Positions 51,282-59,758 of a DNA stretch of 64,000 nucleotides are shown here, in pieces. Origin of the DNA: UBA5109 sp965662565 (GTDB taxonomy: Bacteria > Pseudomonadota > Gammaproteobacteria > Pseudomonadales > Pseudohongiellaceae). Below the pieces are notes generated by a model. That model did not search any database and had not been told where the DNA came from. It saw only the letters and a program-made list of their open reading frames with translations. The stretch lies in contig CBFIHS010000001.1 of assembly GCA_965662565.1 (NCBI GenBank), positions 1-64,000 of the forward strand, written 5' to 3'. Every line of letters starts with the position of its first letter. The first letter of the stretch is position 1. The translations under genes were made by a program, and so were the position numbers.

Positions 51282-52081
51282 AATTTAACTCCTTTAACCT
51301 TTTTTAATACTTTTTTATCATTATTTGAAACAACAGTCGGATTCGAATAAAACGGAACTTTTTTGAGCCAAAGTCGGAATGCTTGCCAATAAATACCCAA
51401 AGCGACTTTACCTGTCATGAAAGGGTATCTGAATAAAACACTCCGTAAATTTTTGCTACTGATTTCTTTTCGTTTGAGCAAAAGGCTCGCTATAAATTTC
51501 TTGTTATCTTTTGTAGTAGTCTCAATACTTACTTTAAGTCTCTCAGAGGGCTTATCACTACGCCAAAAATACGTCATCTCCATAGGCATGAATGGTGAAA
51601 CGTGATGGTCTTTTGCAAAAGTTTCTAAAATTTCACCTTCTTTATTAGTATTAGCAAGCACATAAGAATGCCTTTGTCCCCAAGGAGTATTTGTCACTTC
51701 GGCTACTAAAAATTGCAGCTCATCATTTTCGTCATAGCAATAATAACAAGTTATGGGGTTAATAATGTAACTTAAATAACGGAAATTAGTTAAGACACAA
51801 ATACGCCCTTTTGGACGAATTCCGGTCTCAGATTCAACTTTATTTCTTACCTCTTCATCTAAGGGTATTTCTGATTTCCCGAGATAGTCTTTGCGTAAAA
51901 AACAGGCTAAATTGAATTTACCAAATGACCAAAACCATGAGCTCGAAAATAACCCCTCACTTTCTGATAAATCTATAAACATCATAAAGACTTTATAACT
52001 AAAGCGATGGAGTATGGGGTAAAAACGGCTATGCATCACCGTACCCTCATAGATTGCACTGTTCAGATCTTTTTCAGACAT
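51278..52081 (-). CDS. DUF1365-family protein
   Basis: 267 aa. The DUF1365 core is clear: SAIYEGTVMHSRFYPILHRF, SYKVFMMFIDLSE, VCVLTNFRYLSYIINPITCYYCYD-like stretch, VAEVTNTPWGQRHSYVL and HVSPFMPMEMTYFWR. The family is nearly always next to an FAD oxidoreductase and a Cfa-like synthase, as here, and is part of the ChrR regulon. Its biochemical role in fatty-acid modification is unknown. It overlaps its upstream FAD gene by 8 bases and the cfa start by 4. Confidence 0.9.
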   Translation of the reverse strand: MSEKDLNSAIYEGTVMHSRFYPILHRFSYKVFMMFIDLSESEGLFSSSWFWSFGKFNLACFLRKDYLGKSEIPLDEEVRNKVESETGIRPKGRICVLTNFRYLSYIINPITCYYCYDENDELQFLVAEVTNTPWGQRHSYVLANTNKEGEILETFAKDHHVSPFMPMEMTYFWRSDKPSERLKVSIETTTKDNKKFIASLLLKRKEISSKNLRSVLFRYPFMTGKVALGIYWQAFRLWLKKVPFYSNPTVVSNNDKKVLKKVKGVKL

Positions 52082-53360
52082 AAGCTTTTTCTGAATGTAT
52101 GACAGATTTATTTTCTAGCTTTTCAAGTTTTCGAGCAACTCTTAGAGCACTCCAAACGCCATCTTCATGAAAACCATTTCTCCAATATGCCCCACAATAC
52201 CAAGTGTTGATTTTACCGTTAATCAAGCCCCATGATTCTTGAGCTTTCACACCAGACTCCAAGAACACAGGATGATCGTAGTTATAAATCCCGATAATTT
52301 TATCTGGATCAATTGATGCCGTTTGATTAAGTGTCACACAATAGGTTTTGTTAGCTTGCAAACCTTGCAAAATATTCATGTCATAGGTCAAAGTCGGTCT
52401 TTCATTCTTACTATCCAAGCTCACGTTCCAGCTCGACCAACAGCGTTTATTTTTAGGCAATAAGCTTTCATCAGTATGCAATACCACTTCATTTTGACTA
52501 TAGGGTATAGCGCTCAACAACTCATGCTCTTTGGGAGTTGGATCTTTTAGACAGACCAATACTTGATTGCTGTGACAAGCAAAAACCACGTGATCAAAAT
52601 TTTCAAGCCCATCTTTTGTTTTTACTGAAACATAAGAGCCGGAAATATTTCTATCAACTTCAAGTACCGGAGTGCTTAAACGAATGCGATCTTTATAAGG
52701 CCTAGTTAAGGGCTCTATATATTGTTTTGAGCCACCTTTAATGACACGCCATTGAGGCCTGTTACGAATATTTAAGAGCCCGTGATTACGAAAAAACTTC
52801 ACAAAAAATGCCAGCGGCATATTACTCATATCATCTTGTTTGGCAGACCATATTGCGGATCCCATTGGTAAAATATATTGCTCTTGAAAAGCTTTCGAAT
52901 AAGAATATTTCTCTAGATAATCACCTAAAGTCACTGTGTTTCCAGCTTGTAAGTCCTGCACATGTGCTTCCACATGCTTATTAAAAAACATGATTTCTTT
53001 AAGCATCCTGAGGTATCTAGGTGAAAATAGGTTTTTTCGTTGAGCAAACAAAGTATTCAGGTCGCTGCCCGCATATTCCAAGCCAGTATTGCGATCACTT
53101 ACACTAAAGCTCATATTTGTTGGTAGATTTTCAACACCAAGTTCATCCAAGAGCGCTATAAAGCCAGGATAGGTCCAATCGTTAAAGACAATAAACCCAG
53201 TATCTATGGGAATAATATTGTCATTCTCGGGCACATCTATTGTTGCGGTATGCCCACCTAAGCGATCACCCGCCTCAAACAAACTTACCTCGTGCTGTTT
53301 TGACAAATAATAAGCGGCGGTCATACCGGATATACCACTACCAATAACGGCAATCTTCAT
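52074..53360 (-). CDS. FAD-dependent amine-oxidase-like oxidoreductase
   Basis: 428 aa from ATG 53360. The FAD motif AVIGSGISGMTAAYYLSKQH is at the start, with the second GDRLGGHTATIDVPE. Other typical stretches are IDTGFIVFNDWTYPGFIALL, PMGSAIWSAKQDDMSNMPL and TWYCGAYWRNGFHEDGVWSA at the end. It belongs to the NAD(P)/FAD-binding flavoenzymes that pair with DUF1365 and Cfa, which may desaturate or oxidise lipid chains. It overlaps the SDR stop by 4 bases (ATGA). Confidence 0.87.
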   Translation of the reverse strand: MKIAVIGSGISGMTAAYYLSKQHEVSLFEAGDRLGGHTATIDVPENDNIIPIDTGFIVFNDWTYPGFIALLDELGVENLPTNMSFSVSDRNTGLEYAGSDLNTLFAQRKNLFSPRYLRMLKEIMFFNKHVEAHVQDLQAGNTVTLGDYLEKYSYSKAFQEQYILPMGSAIWSAKQDDMSNMPLAFFVKFFRNHGLLNIRNRPQWRVIKGGSKQYIEPLTRPYKDRIRLSTPVLEVDRNISGSYVSVKTKDGLENFDHVVFACHSNQVLVCLKDPTPKEHELLSAIPYSQNEVVLHTDESLLPKNKRCWSSWNVSLDSKNERPTLTYDMNILQGLQANKTYCVTLNQTASIDPDKIIGIYNYDHPVFLESGVKAQESWGLINGKINTWYCGAYWRNGFHEDGVWSALRVARKLEKLENKSVIHSEKAYV

Positions 53361-54145
53361 GACTGTCGCCCTTGGGAACGCCTTAAACGCCCCATTATGG
53401 TCTTGTACCAAAGCGAAGGTAACTTAGCCAGAATCGATAAAACGGCATATAAACGCCAAGGATAATCTATCCGTAGTGGCCTCTTCTGCAAACTCTTTAA
53501 GACTCCTTTGGCTGCCTGTTCTGGAGTAATAAGAAACGGCATCGGAAAGTCGTTCTGTTTTGTCATCGGAGTATCGACAAACCCCATATAAACTGGAATT
53601 ACGTCGACTTTATCGCCAATATCGGCTCTTAAAGAATTTAAAAAATAGGCCATTGCAGCTTTAGACGAACCGTAAGCTTCGGCTCGTGGGAAGCCCAGAT
53701 AAGAGCTCATTGAACATATTCCAGCTATAAAGGGTTTGCTGTCTTTGGAATCCTGAGGTTTTGCTTTTAGTAGATTATAAGCTGCAGCACAGGAATGAAC
53801 CGTTCCCATAAAGTTTATAGAAATCGCTTTCTTAAAAGCTTTTAACTGAAAATCTGGAAGATCAATGTAATCACAAATCCCAGCACACAGAAATATCCCA
53901 TCAAGGTATTCAAGCTCAGGTATTTCTATTTCAAACAAACTCAGCATTTGCTGCTCATCAGCAACATCACAGGGTAAGACTGTTATCAAATCAGGATAGT
54001 TTTGAGCAAACGCCTCAAGTGAATCCTTACCTCTACTGCTGATTATTAGTTGATGACCTTCTTCAGCAAGGGCATGAGCCAAGGCTTTACCGATACCGGA
54101 ACTAGCACCAGTGATCCAAAAAGTCTGTTGTTTAATGCCAGTCAT
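53357..54145 (-). CDS. Short-chain dehydrogenase/reductase
   Basis: 262 aa SDR. The cofactor motif is TFWITGASSGIGKALAHALA; the catalytic set is Ser in GICSMSSYLG and Tyr-x-x-x-Lys in AEAYGSSKAAMAYFLNSL. PVYMGFVDTPMTKQ follows. It would reduce or oxidise a small carbonyl compound with NAD(P). It is the second gene of the leftward stress operon, 23 bp after the NTF2-like gene, and overlaps the FAD oxidoreductase gene. Confidence 0.88.
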   Translation of the reverse strand: MTGIKQQTFWITGASSGIGKALAHALAEEGHQLIISSRGKDSLEAFAQNYPDLITVLPCDVADEQQMLSLFEIEIPELEYLDGIFLCAGICDYIDLPDFQLKAFKKAISINFMGTVHSCAAAYNLLKAKPQDSKDSKPFIAGICSMSSYLGFPRAEAYGSSKAAMAYFLNSLRADIGDKVDVIPVYMGFVDTPMTKQNDFPMPFLITPEQAAKGVLKSLQKRPLRIDYPWRLYAVLSILAKLPSLWYKTIMGRLRRSQGRQS

Positions 54146-54168
54146 TAGTTAGTATTCAGTTGCCACAA

Positions 54169-54624
54169 TTATCGCAGGCGATTCTTTAAAAACCTTGTGA
54201 TGCCTCCAAGCAAAGGTAAATGTTCGTAAAGCAGAGCACCTAAATCGTAACAATCCTCGTGATAATAAACTTTAGTGGTGTATCTAATCACTGACATTCC
54301 TCTTACTGTAATTGGCTTACCTCCTTTGAGGTTCTTATGAGAAAAGGTCATTTCCCAAGTTAGATGCGCGCAGCCTTCTTCTTGAATTTTTTCTATATAG
54401 CGCATTTCATAGCTAGTCATGTTAATTGCCATACGTTTGAGATAGGACTTCAGAGCAAGACTTCCTGTGAGTTTATGAACAGGATCAATAAACTCAGCGT
54501 CTTGGGTATAGAGCTCGTCAACTTGCGGGATAGAATCCACCGAGAACTCAGAATAAAAATCCATAAGCCGGCCCGCAATATGCTTAGATGCAACTGGAAC
54601 TTCTATTTTTTGGACATTAGACAT
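54169..54624 (-). CDS. NTF2/SnoaL-like protein
   Basis: 151 aa from ATG 54624. The NTF2 fold is suggested by AGRLMDFYSEFSVDSIPQVD, ELYTQDAEFIDPVHKLTGSL, ALKSYLKRMAINMTSYEMRY and VRGMSVIRYTTKVYYHEDCYD. SnoaL-like proteins may bind small hydrophobic molecules. It starts the leftward operon controlled from 54824-54858. Members of this family recur in RpoE-ChrR regulons, so it probably handles an oxidised lipid or carotenoid-like compound. Confidence 0.8.
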   Translation of the reverse strand: MSNVQKIEVPVASKHIAGRLMDFYSEFSVDSIPQVDELYTQDAEFIDPVHKLTGSLALKSYLKRMAINMTSYEMRYIEKIQEEGCAHLTWEMTFSHKNLKGGKPITVRGMSVIRYTTKVYYHEDCYDLGALLYEHLPLLGGITRFLKNRLR

Positions 54625-54822
54625 AAGCACAACCTGATTGATATCTTGTAACTGCTCGGAAAAATACGCAAAAATACTACTTTTAGATGATTCATTGTAG
54701 ATTCAGTATCGAATCTGGCAATATCACTACTATACAGGAAATATATTGCTGCTATTTTGCTGCTTTGTATCTACTATATATATATTTTAACTCTACTTTA
54801 TCTCTAATTAAGTAATCCGCTT

Positions 54823-54859
54823 TTGATCTATTTACGTAACATACACCAAATGAGATCAA
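54823..54859. promoter_or_regulatory. Overlapping divergent RpoE-type promoters
   Basis: Inverted TTGATCT (54823-54829) and AGATCAA (54853-54859) flank a 23-nt centre. Reading left, TGATCT (complement of 54853-54858), 18 bases, then TAAATA (complement of 54829-54834) matches the TGATC-type -35 and A/T-rich -10 of ECF11 RpoE promoters. Reading right, TGATCT starts at 54824, but a clear -10 is not visible. The rpoE gene starts at 54880 and the leftward operon at 54624. A shared self-activating promoter is the natural reading. Confidence 0.6.
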
Positions 54860-54879
54860 TCTAGCAAAGCGGAACTAGA

Positions 54880-55497
54880 ATGTTGCATAAGATGCGAAAA
54901 ACCGATTCTGAAAATACAGACAACCCTACCAGATGGAACATTCTGCTTCAGTCTGTGGGTTCCAAGAAGGACAGAGCTGATTTTCAAACCTTATACAATC
55001 ATTTTGCACCTTTGATTAAAGCTTATGCCTACAAGGCTACCGAGCTCTCTAAAGCCGAGGCTATTGCTGAAGAACTTGCCCAAGAAACCATGATAAAAGT
55101 ATGGAAAAAAGCAGATACTTTTAATTCCGAAAAAGCTTCTGCTAGCACTTGGATTTTCACAGTTGCAAGAAATACTCGTATTGACCTACTGCGTAAGTAT
55201 AATAAGCAGTGGGAAAAAGCGTCAGAAGAGTTTGATGAAAACTTTCTAAATGCTGATGATATCTGGGACGACAAAGTCGACAACATCGAAAAAAATATCG
55301 AAGCCAGTCACACCAGAAAAATAATCAAGGCCTCAGTCAATGAACTACCGATTGAGCAACTTACCGTTATCCGTTCAATATTCATGGAAGGTCTCTCACA
55401 TTCTGAAGCAGCAGCCGCACTAAACTTACCCTTAGGAACTGTGAAATCGCGAGTCCGATTAGCCCTACAGAAACTCAAACTAAGTATCGACATCTAA
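54880..55497 (+). CDS. rpoE: ECF sigma factor RpoE (ECF11, ChrR-controlled)
   Basis: 205 aa. Region 2 is LYNHFAPLIKAYAYKATELS, LAQETMIKVWKKADTF and TWIFTVARNTRIDLLRKYNK; region 4 is ELPIEQLTVIRSIFMEGLS and GTVKSRVRLALQKLK. With a ChrR gene 18 bp later this is the singlet-oxygen and organic-peroxide sigma factor. It should direct its own operon and the flanking Cfa-DUF1365-photolyase genes. It may start at ATG 54880 or ATG 54892. Confidence 0.9.
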   Translation: MLHKMRKTDSENTDNPTRWNILLQSVGSKKDRADFQTLYNHFAPLIKAYAYKATELSKAEAIAEELAQETMIKVWKKADTFNSEKASASTWIFTVARNTRIDLLRKYNKQWEKASEEFDENFLNADDIWDDKVDNIEKNIEASHTRKIIKASVNELPIEQLTVIRSIFMEGLSHSEAAAALNLPLGTVKSRVRLALQKLKLSIDI

Positions 55498-55515
55498 AAT
55501 AAAATTTTAAATATT

Positions 55516-56202
55516 ATGACTAAATATCATCCTGACACACGTTTTATTACCGATTATGCAGCAGGCAGCCTAGCTGTTTCCCAGGCTCTTTGCGTTTCTA
55601 CGCATCTGCATTATTGTTCGGACTGCCAAGCTAAGGTTGAACAATTGACCGCGCTAGGAAATACTTTTTTCACCGAGTTAGCACCTGCTAAACTAGAGCA
55701 TGACTTTGAAGCCCTAATGTCTCGTATTGACTCCATGCCTGATGAAAACATTAGCCTCAACAGTCAAGCATCGGCTAAGACAAACCTCAAGCTTTCAAGT
55801 AAAAGCTCCTTGCCTGCCGTATTACATAAATTGATACAGGGCGACCTCAAATCTTTAAGTTGGCGTTACATCGGTAAAAACTTTCGTTATTCAGATTTAA
55901 ATGTGGGTGATCCAGATCGCGAAACCTCCCTCTTTAATATTAAAGCTGGCGGAAATGTTCCTCGACATCGCCATGGTGGAGATGAAATTACGGTTGTTCT
56001 TAAAGGCAGTTTCTCTGATCAAGATGATAATTACCAAGTTGGAGATTTTATTGTGCGTACTCCTGGAGAAACTCACTCACCCGTAGCTTCACAGGATGAA
56101 GATTGCTTGTGTCTTTCAACTTTGGATGCGCCTATTGAGATGACCAACTGGTTCTACCGTTTACTCGCACCTCTTATACAAGCTAAAACACAAACAAGCT
56201 AA
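55516..56202 (+). CDS. chrR: ChrR anti-sigma factor (zinc, cupin)
   Basis: 228 aa. The N-terminal anti-sigma domain has the zinc set in STHLHYCSDCQAKVEQLTA (His, CxxC). The C-terminal cupin is visible in GGNVPRHRHGGDEITVVLKG and VGDFIVRTPGETHSPVASQD. ChrR holds RpoE inactive; singlet oxygen triggers release. All metal residues seem intact. It ends 6 bp before the convergent photolyase gene. Confidence 0.9.
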   Translation: MTKYHPDTRFITDYAAGSLAVSQALCVSTHLHYCSDCQAKVEQLTALGNTFFTELAPAKLEHDFEALMSRIDSMPDENISLNSQASAKTNLKLSSKSSLPAVLHKLIQGDLKSLSWRYIGKNFRYSDLNVGDPDRETSLFNIKAGGNVPRHRHGGDEITVVLKGSFSDQDDNYQVGDFIVRTPGETHSPVASQDEDCLCLSTLDAPIEMTNWFYRLLAPLIQAKTQTS

Positions 56203-56208
56203 AAAAAT

Positions 56209-57627
56209 TTACTGCTTAAAAGCCGCTAAAACACGTTCTTTTGAATACTTTAGATCAACCACAGGCTGATAATATTCAGATTCTAATTTTGCAGGATCGT
56301 GAATAGTCTTCGGCCTTTCACTTCTTAATTCCTTTACGAAAGTTTTAATAAACTCACCATCAGGATCAAAACGTTCAGACTGACGTATAGGACTAAACAT
56401 CCTGAAATATGGCGCCGCATCGGTTCCCGTAGAAGCGCTCCATTGCCAACCTCCATTGTTAGCGGAAAAGTCACCATCTATTAAGTGCTGCATAAACCAA
56501 CGCTCACCCCAACGCCAATCAATTAATAAATTCTTGCTTAAAAACATTGCTACAACCATACGCAAACGATTATGCATCCAACCCCTTTCTAGAAGTTGAC
56601 GCATTGCCGCATCCACTAGAGGAAAACCTGTTTGACCTCTCGTCCAACGTGCAAACTCCTCTTCATCATAACGCCAAGCTATGGAATCATACTTAGGGTT
56701 CCACGCTTTATTGGTACAAACGTGCGGAAAATGAACCATTACGTATTTATAAAAGTCTCGCCATAACAACTCATTTTTCCAAGTATAAACTGCCTCATTG
56801 TTCCCTAGACTGCCTGCTTTTTCCCAGCAAGTGCGTACCGAAATAACCCCACTCGCCAGATAAGGAGATAAAGAACTCGTTCCACTTTGTGCGGGAAAAT
56901 CACGCCTTTCTTTATAATGATTAATATTGGAACCGACAAATTCATCCAAGCGTTTAGTTGCCTCATTTTCGCCTGCAGGCCATTGTTGTTGCCACCAAGA
57001 TTCACTTTTTGGCCAATCAATTTTATCCAAGTCCATCTGCTTGTTAGTCGGCTCTAGCTCTGGGAATGAAGGAGTAAAAAAAGTGCTATTTTTTGAAGCG
57101 TCTAAATTAAGACCAAAGCTTTTAATCGGACCAGATGCTTCCAGCAGCATTCTGGTTTTCTTTGCATAGGGCGTAAAAACTTTAAATGGACGGCCTTCTC
57201 CTGTTAAGGCAAATTCTGGAGGCAGTAAACATTGGTCTTCGTAGCAATGGAAATTAATTTCTTCTTGCTCACAAAGTGCCTTCACGGCTTCATCACGCTT
57301 AGTTTCGTTAATAGGGTATTCGGCATTGCAATGAATGCCTGAAACATTCCAGACTGAAATTAATTCATTTAATAATGCAGGAATTTGAGAATAGGAATCC
57401 ACTTGAAAAAAACGTAATGGGATATTCTTCTCTTCCAAAGATTGTTTCAAAAACTCTAAATTTCTACGCCAAAAATCAATCTTTATAGGAGCATCATCAT
57501 GCTCTCTCCACTGCCTCGGAGTAGCAATGTAAATTGCAACAGAAGGCCCCTTATTTAAAGATTGAATTAACGCCGTATTGTCATCAATTCGAAGATCGCT
57601 CCTAAACCAACAAAGCTGAAGATTCAT
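56209..57627 (-). CDS. phrB: Deoxyribodipyrimidine photolyase
   Basis: 472 aa, typical class I CPD photolyase. The N-terminal antenna-binding domain starts with LQLCWFRSDLRIDDNTALI. The FAD domain carries WKNELLWRDFYKYVM, RGQTGFPLVDAAMRQLLERG, WMHNRLRMVVAMFLSKNLLI and SANNGGWQWSASTGTDAAPY. It repairs UV cyclobutane dimers with blue light. It overlaps the preceding DUF523/DUF1722 gene by 4 bases (ATGA). phr is a known target in RpoE-ChrR systems, which fits its place. Confidence 0.95.
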   Translation of the reverse strand: MNLQLCWFRSDLRIDDNTALIQSLNKGPSVAIYIATPRQWREHDDAPIKIDFWRRNLEFLKQSLEEKNIPLRFFQVDSYSQIPALLNELISVWNVSGIHCNAEYPINETKRDEAVKALCEQEEINFHCYEDQCLLPPEFALTGEGRPFKVFTPYAKKTRMLLEASGPIKSFGLNLDASKNSTFFTPSFPELEPTNKQMDLDKIDWPKSESWWQQQWPAGENEATKRLDEFVGSNINHYKERRDFPAQSGTSSLSPYLASGVISVRTCWEKAGSLGNNEAVYTWKNELLWRDFYKYVMVHFPHVCTNKAWNPKYDSIAWRYDEEEFARWTRGQTGFPLVDAAMRQLLERGWMHNRLRMVVAMFLSKNLLIDWRWGERWFMQHLIDGDFSANNGGWQWSASTGTDAAPYFRMFSPIRQSERFDPDGEFIKTFVKELRSERPKTIHDPAKLESEYYQPVVDLKYSKERVLAAFKQ

Positions 57628-58571
57628 ATAGCATTACGCAAACTTAATTCTGGTGGATAGGGATCAAAGTAAGCTTGCTTACTGATGTAGTCATTAGGAT
57701 GATTATTAAAGTGATTCTGTAACAAAGTGATCGGTACCACTAAAGGAGCAATGCCTTTTCGATATTGCTCAATCACTTCAGAAGGTTTTGCCTTCTCTTT
57801 ACTGTGTATGTGTTTTTTTAAATAACCTTGTAAGTGCATCAATACATTCGTGTTGGTTTTACGATTGGCTTTTTGTGTCAATACTTCCATTAAACCGGCA
57901 ATGTACTTTTCACCGAGTTCTAGAGGATCATAGCTCCCTGCATCCGCCAGCATTTGGCCGAGCTTGATATATTTCTGTGGCGCCTGGGCCATAAGACAAT
58001 ATTTATAGGCAACATGAAAATCTTGAATCCCCGGAATACTTAAGCCATCAATCAATAGATTTTGCCAGCGTTTATAAGCAAACACCCGGGTTATAAAATT
58101 CTCTCTTAGCACTGGATCCGTCAAACGCCCAGCCTCCTCAACCGGCAATAAGGGCATCGCTTTAGTGACGGCCTCAGCATAAATTCCTCTTGAACTATCA
58201 ACAGCAGAAGGATTGCCTTTGTTATAGAGTTTCACTCTAAAAAGGCCGCAACTGGGAGAGCCCTTGATGAAGATGTAACCGCATATATCAGTCAAGACCG
58301 GGAGAGTATCAACTGCAAACTGTTTTAATTTATCAGTTACATCTAAGCTCTCTGTATCCACATCCACGGCTCGTGGATTATCGGCATCGCCAATTAAGTG
58401 AATAGGTTTTCTTGGTACACCTAAACCAATACCCACTTCAGGACAAAAAGGCTTGTAGTCAAAGTAGTCCGAAAGTGTATCGGTACAAAGACGAGATAAT
58501 TTATGACCGCCGTTATATCGGACTTCTTCACCCATTAAACAACTGCTTATGCCAATAGCTATTTTTTCCAA
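57624..58571 (-). CDS. DUF523 and DUF1722 (YbgA-like) protein
   Basis: 315 aa. The N-terminal DUF523 part starts with IGISSCLMGEEVRYNGGHKL and has KPFCPEVGIGLGVPRKPIHL and YIFIKGSPSCGLFRVK, with several conserved Cys. The C-terminal DUF1722 part has HVAYKYCLMAQAPQKYIKLG and LMHLQGYLKKHIHSKEKAKP. In many bacteria this gene precedes phr, exactly as here, and belongs to photo-oxidative stress regulons. The reaction is unknown. No clear RpoE-type promoter was seen upstream. Confidence 0.9.
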   Translation of the reverse strand: MEKIAIGISSCLMGEEVRYNGGHKLSRLCTDTLSDYFDYKPFCPEVGIGLGVPRKPIHLIGDADNPRAVDVDTESLDVTDKLKQFAVDTLPVLTDICGYIFIKGSPSCGLFRVKLYNKGNPSAVDSSRGIYAEAVTKAMPLLPVEEAGRLTDPVLRENFITRVFAYKRWQNLLIDGLSIPGIQDFHVAYKYCLMAQAPQKYIKLGQMLADAGSYDPLELGEKYIAGLMEVLTQKANRKTNTNVLMHLQGYLKKHIHSKEKAKPSEVIEQYRKGIAPLVVPITLLQNHFNNHPNDYISKQAYFDPYPPELSLRNAI

Positions 58572-58706
58572 AACACCCTCTTACAGCGATGAAGATCGCA
58601 ACAATTCAATTATGGCACTTTACTATAGCAAGATTCACGTTTCGAGCGTAAAGGATGGATTAACTCAGCAAAAGCTAATTGAAACAGAACACAACGCAAT
58701 ATGGCT

Positions 58707-58943
58707 TTAAAAAGATTCTGGCTTGGTGCCAGCTATAACCTTCGAACTAATTTCTTTGGCTTGAGAAACACTTATAGTCTTTTTATGACTCAAGCTGCTT
58801 AAGGAAAGACGGAAATATTTAATGAAGCGGCGGCAATCACCACACATTAGGAGATGCATAGCCATGGCCATCGCTTGGGACCAGCTTAGCTGTTTATCAA
58901 CATAGTCTGTGGCTTTACCAAGCACATCTTTGTACTTCAACAT
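58707..58943 (-). CDS. Small zinc-finger anti-sigma-type protein
   Basis: 78 aa from ATG 58943 (GAGG upstream); this start overlaps no other gene except the last bases of none, while longer frame starts would overlap the sigma gene. HLLMCGDCRRFIKYF carries the His-x3-Cys-x2-Cys pattern of zinc-binding anti-sigma factors. It has no membrane helix, so any sensing is cytoplasmic. It follows the ECF sigma gene and probably inhibits it. Signal unknown. Confidence 0.72.
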   Translation of the reverse strand: MLKYKDVLGKATDYVDKQLSWSQAMAMAMHLLMCGDCRRFIKYFRLSLSSLSHKKTISVSQAKEISSKVIAGTKPESF

Positions 58944-58983
58944 ATTTGCCTCATCGTCATGCTTATTTGCAAAATTTGCAGTG

Positions 58984-59604
58984 TTAACATTCACCGGTTT
59001 CCTGATAGTGATCAATTACCTGAAAAAGCTTCAGCCGCGCACGATGCAAAAGCACTCTGGCATTATAGTATGAAATTTCTAAAATGTTACAAACTTCCTG
59101 CATTTCAAGTTGCTCTTGATCACGCAACATGAAAACGGCTTTTTGATCGGATTGCAATAAAGTTAAGGTATGCTCAATACAGCGCTGCAACTGCTCTTCT
59201 TGAAGCAATGCTTCAGGCGAGCTTAAATCCCAGTCTGAAGGAGCTTTCTGCCAATGCCCATCATCCTCAAATCCATTAGCTAACCACTTATCAAGCTTAT
59301 CTCCTTGCTGACCATCATCTGAGGCGCTCTCCAGAGAGGTGGTTTTAGCTTCCTTACGATAGCGACCGAAGGCTTCATTTTTTAAGATAGTAAACATCCA
59401 GGTTTTCAGTGAAGAGCGTTCCTGAAATTTGGGCAAGGCCTTATATATCGACACCCATGCTTCTTGTGTAACTTCTTCGGCCCAAGCATCACCGACAATG
59501 GACCTCGCCACCGCCAAAAGAGACAGATGATATTCCTGAACCAAGAGATTGAAGCTTTGATGATCCTGGTTTTTTAATTTCTCCAGGCTGGAGATTTGAT
59601 CCAT
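58984..59604 (-). CDS. ECF-family RNA polymerase sigma factor (second)
   Basis: 206 aa. Region 2: SFNLLVQEYHLSLLAVARSI, AEEVTQEAWVSIYKALPKFQ and LKTWMFTILKNEAFGRYRKE; region 4: TLLQSDQKAVFMLRDQEQLE and ILEISYYNARVLLHRARLKL. It differs from the RpoE at 54880 in sequence. The short zinc-finger protein gene follows 40 bp later, forming a sigma/anti-sigma pair. Its targets are unknown. Confidence 0.87.
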   Translation of the reverse strand: MDQISSLEKLKNQDHQSFNLLVQEYHLSLLAVARSIVGDAWAEEVTQEAWVSIYKALPKFQERSSLKTWMFTILKNEAFGRYRKEAKTTSLESASDDGQQGDKLDKWLANGFEDDGHWQKAPSDWDLSSPEALLQEEQLQRCIEHTLTLLQSDQKAVFMLRDQEQLEMQEVCNILEISYYNARVLLHRARLKLFQVIDHYQETGEC

Positions 59605-59703
59605 AGTGACAACTGTTTATGGCCTCTGAATTAAAATAATACTAACAGCTCGAAGCCTAAACAAGAATATCTTAAGAGTGTCGATACTAATACTCATTGA
59701 GGA

Positions 59704-59726
59704 GGCTAGTTTTAATAAAACTAGCC
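59704..59726 (-). terminator. Hairpin after the phytase gene
   Basis: Arms GGCTAGTTTT and AAAACTAGCC with a 3-nt loop, perfect, lie 33-55 bp past the phytase stop (59759). AT pairs at the top and no T run after the stem make it a less classic terminator, but it marks the end of the leftward TBDR-phytase unit. Confidence 0.6.
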
Positions 59727-59758
59727 AATTCTCAAAAGGTCTAATTCTAGAACTAACT

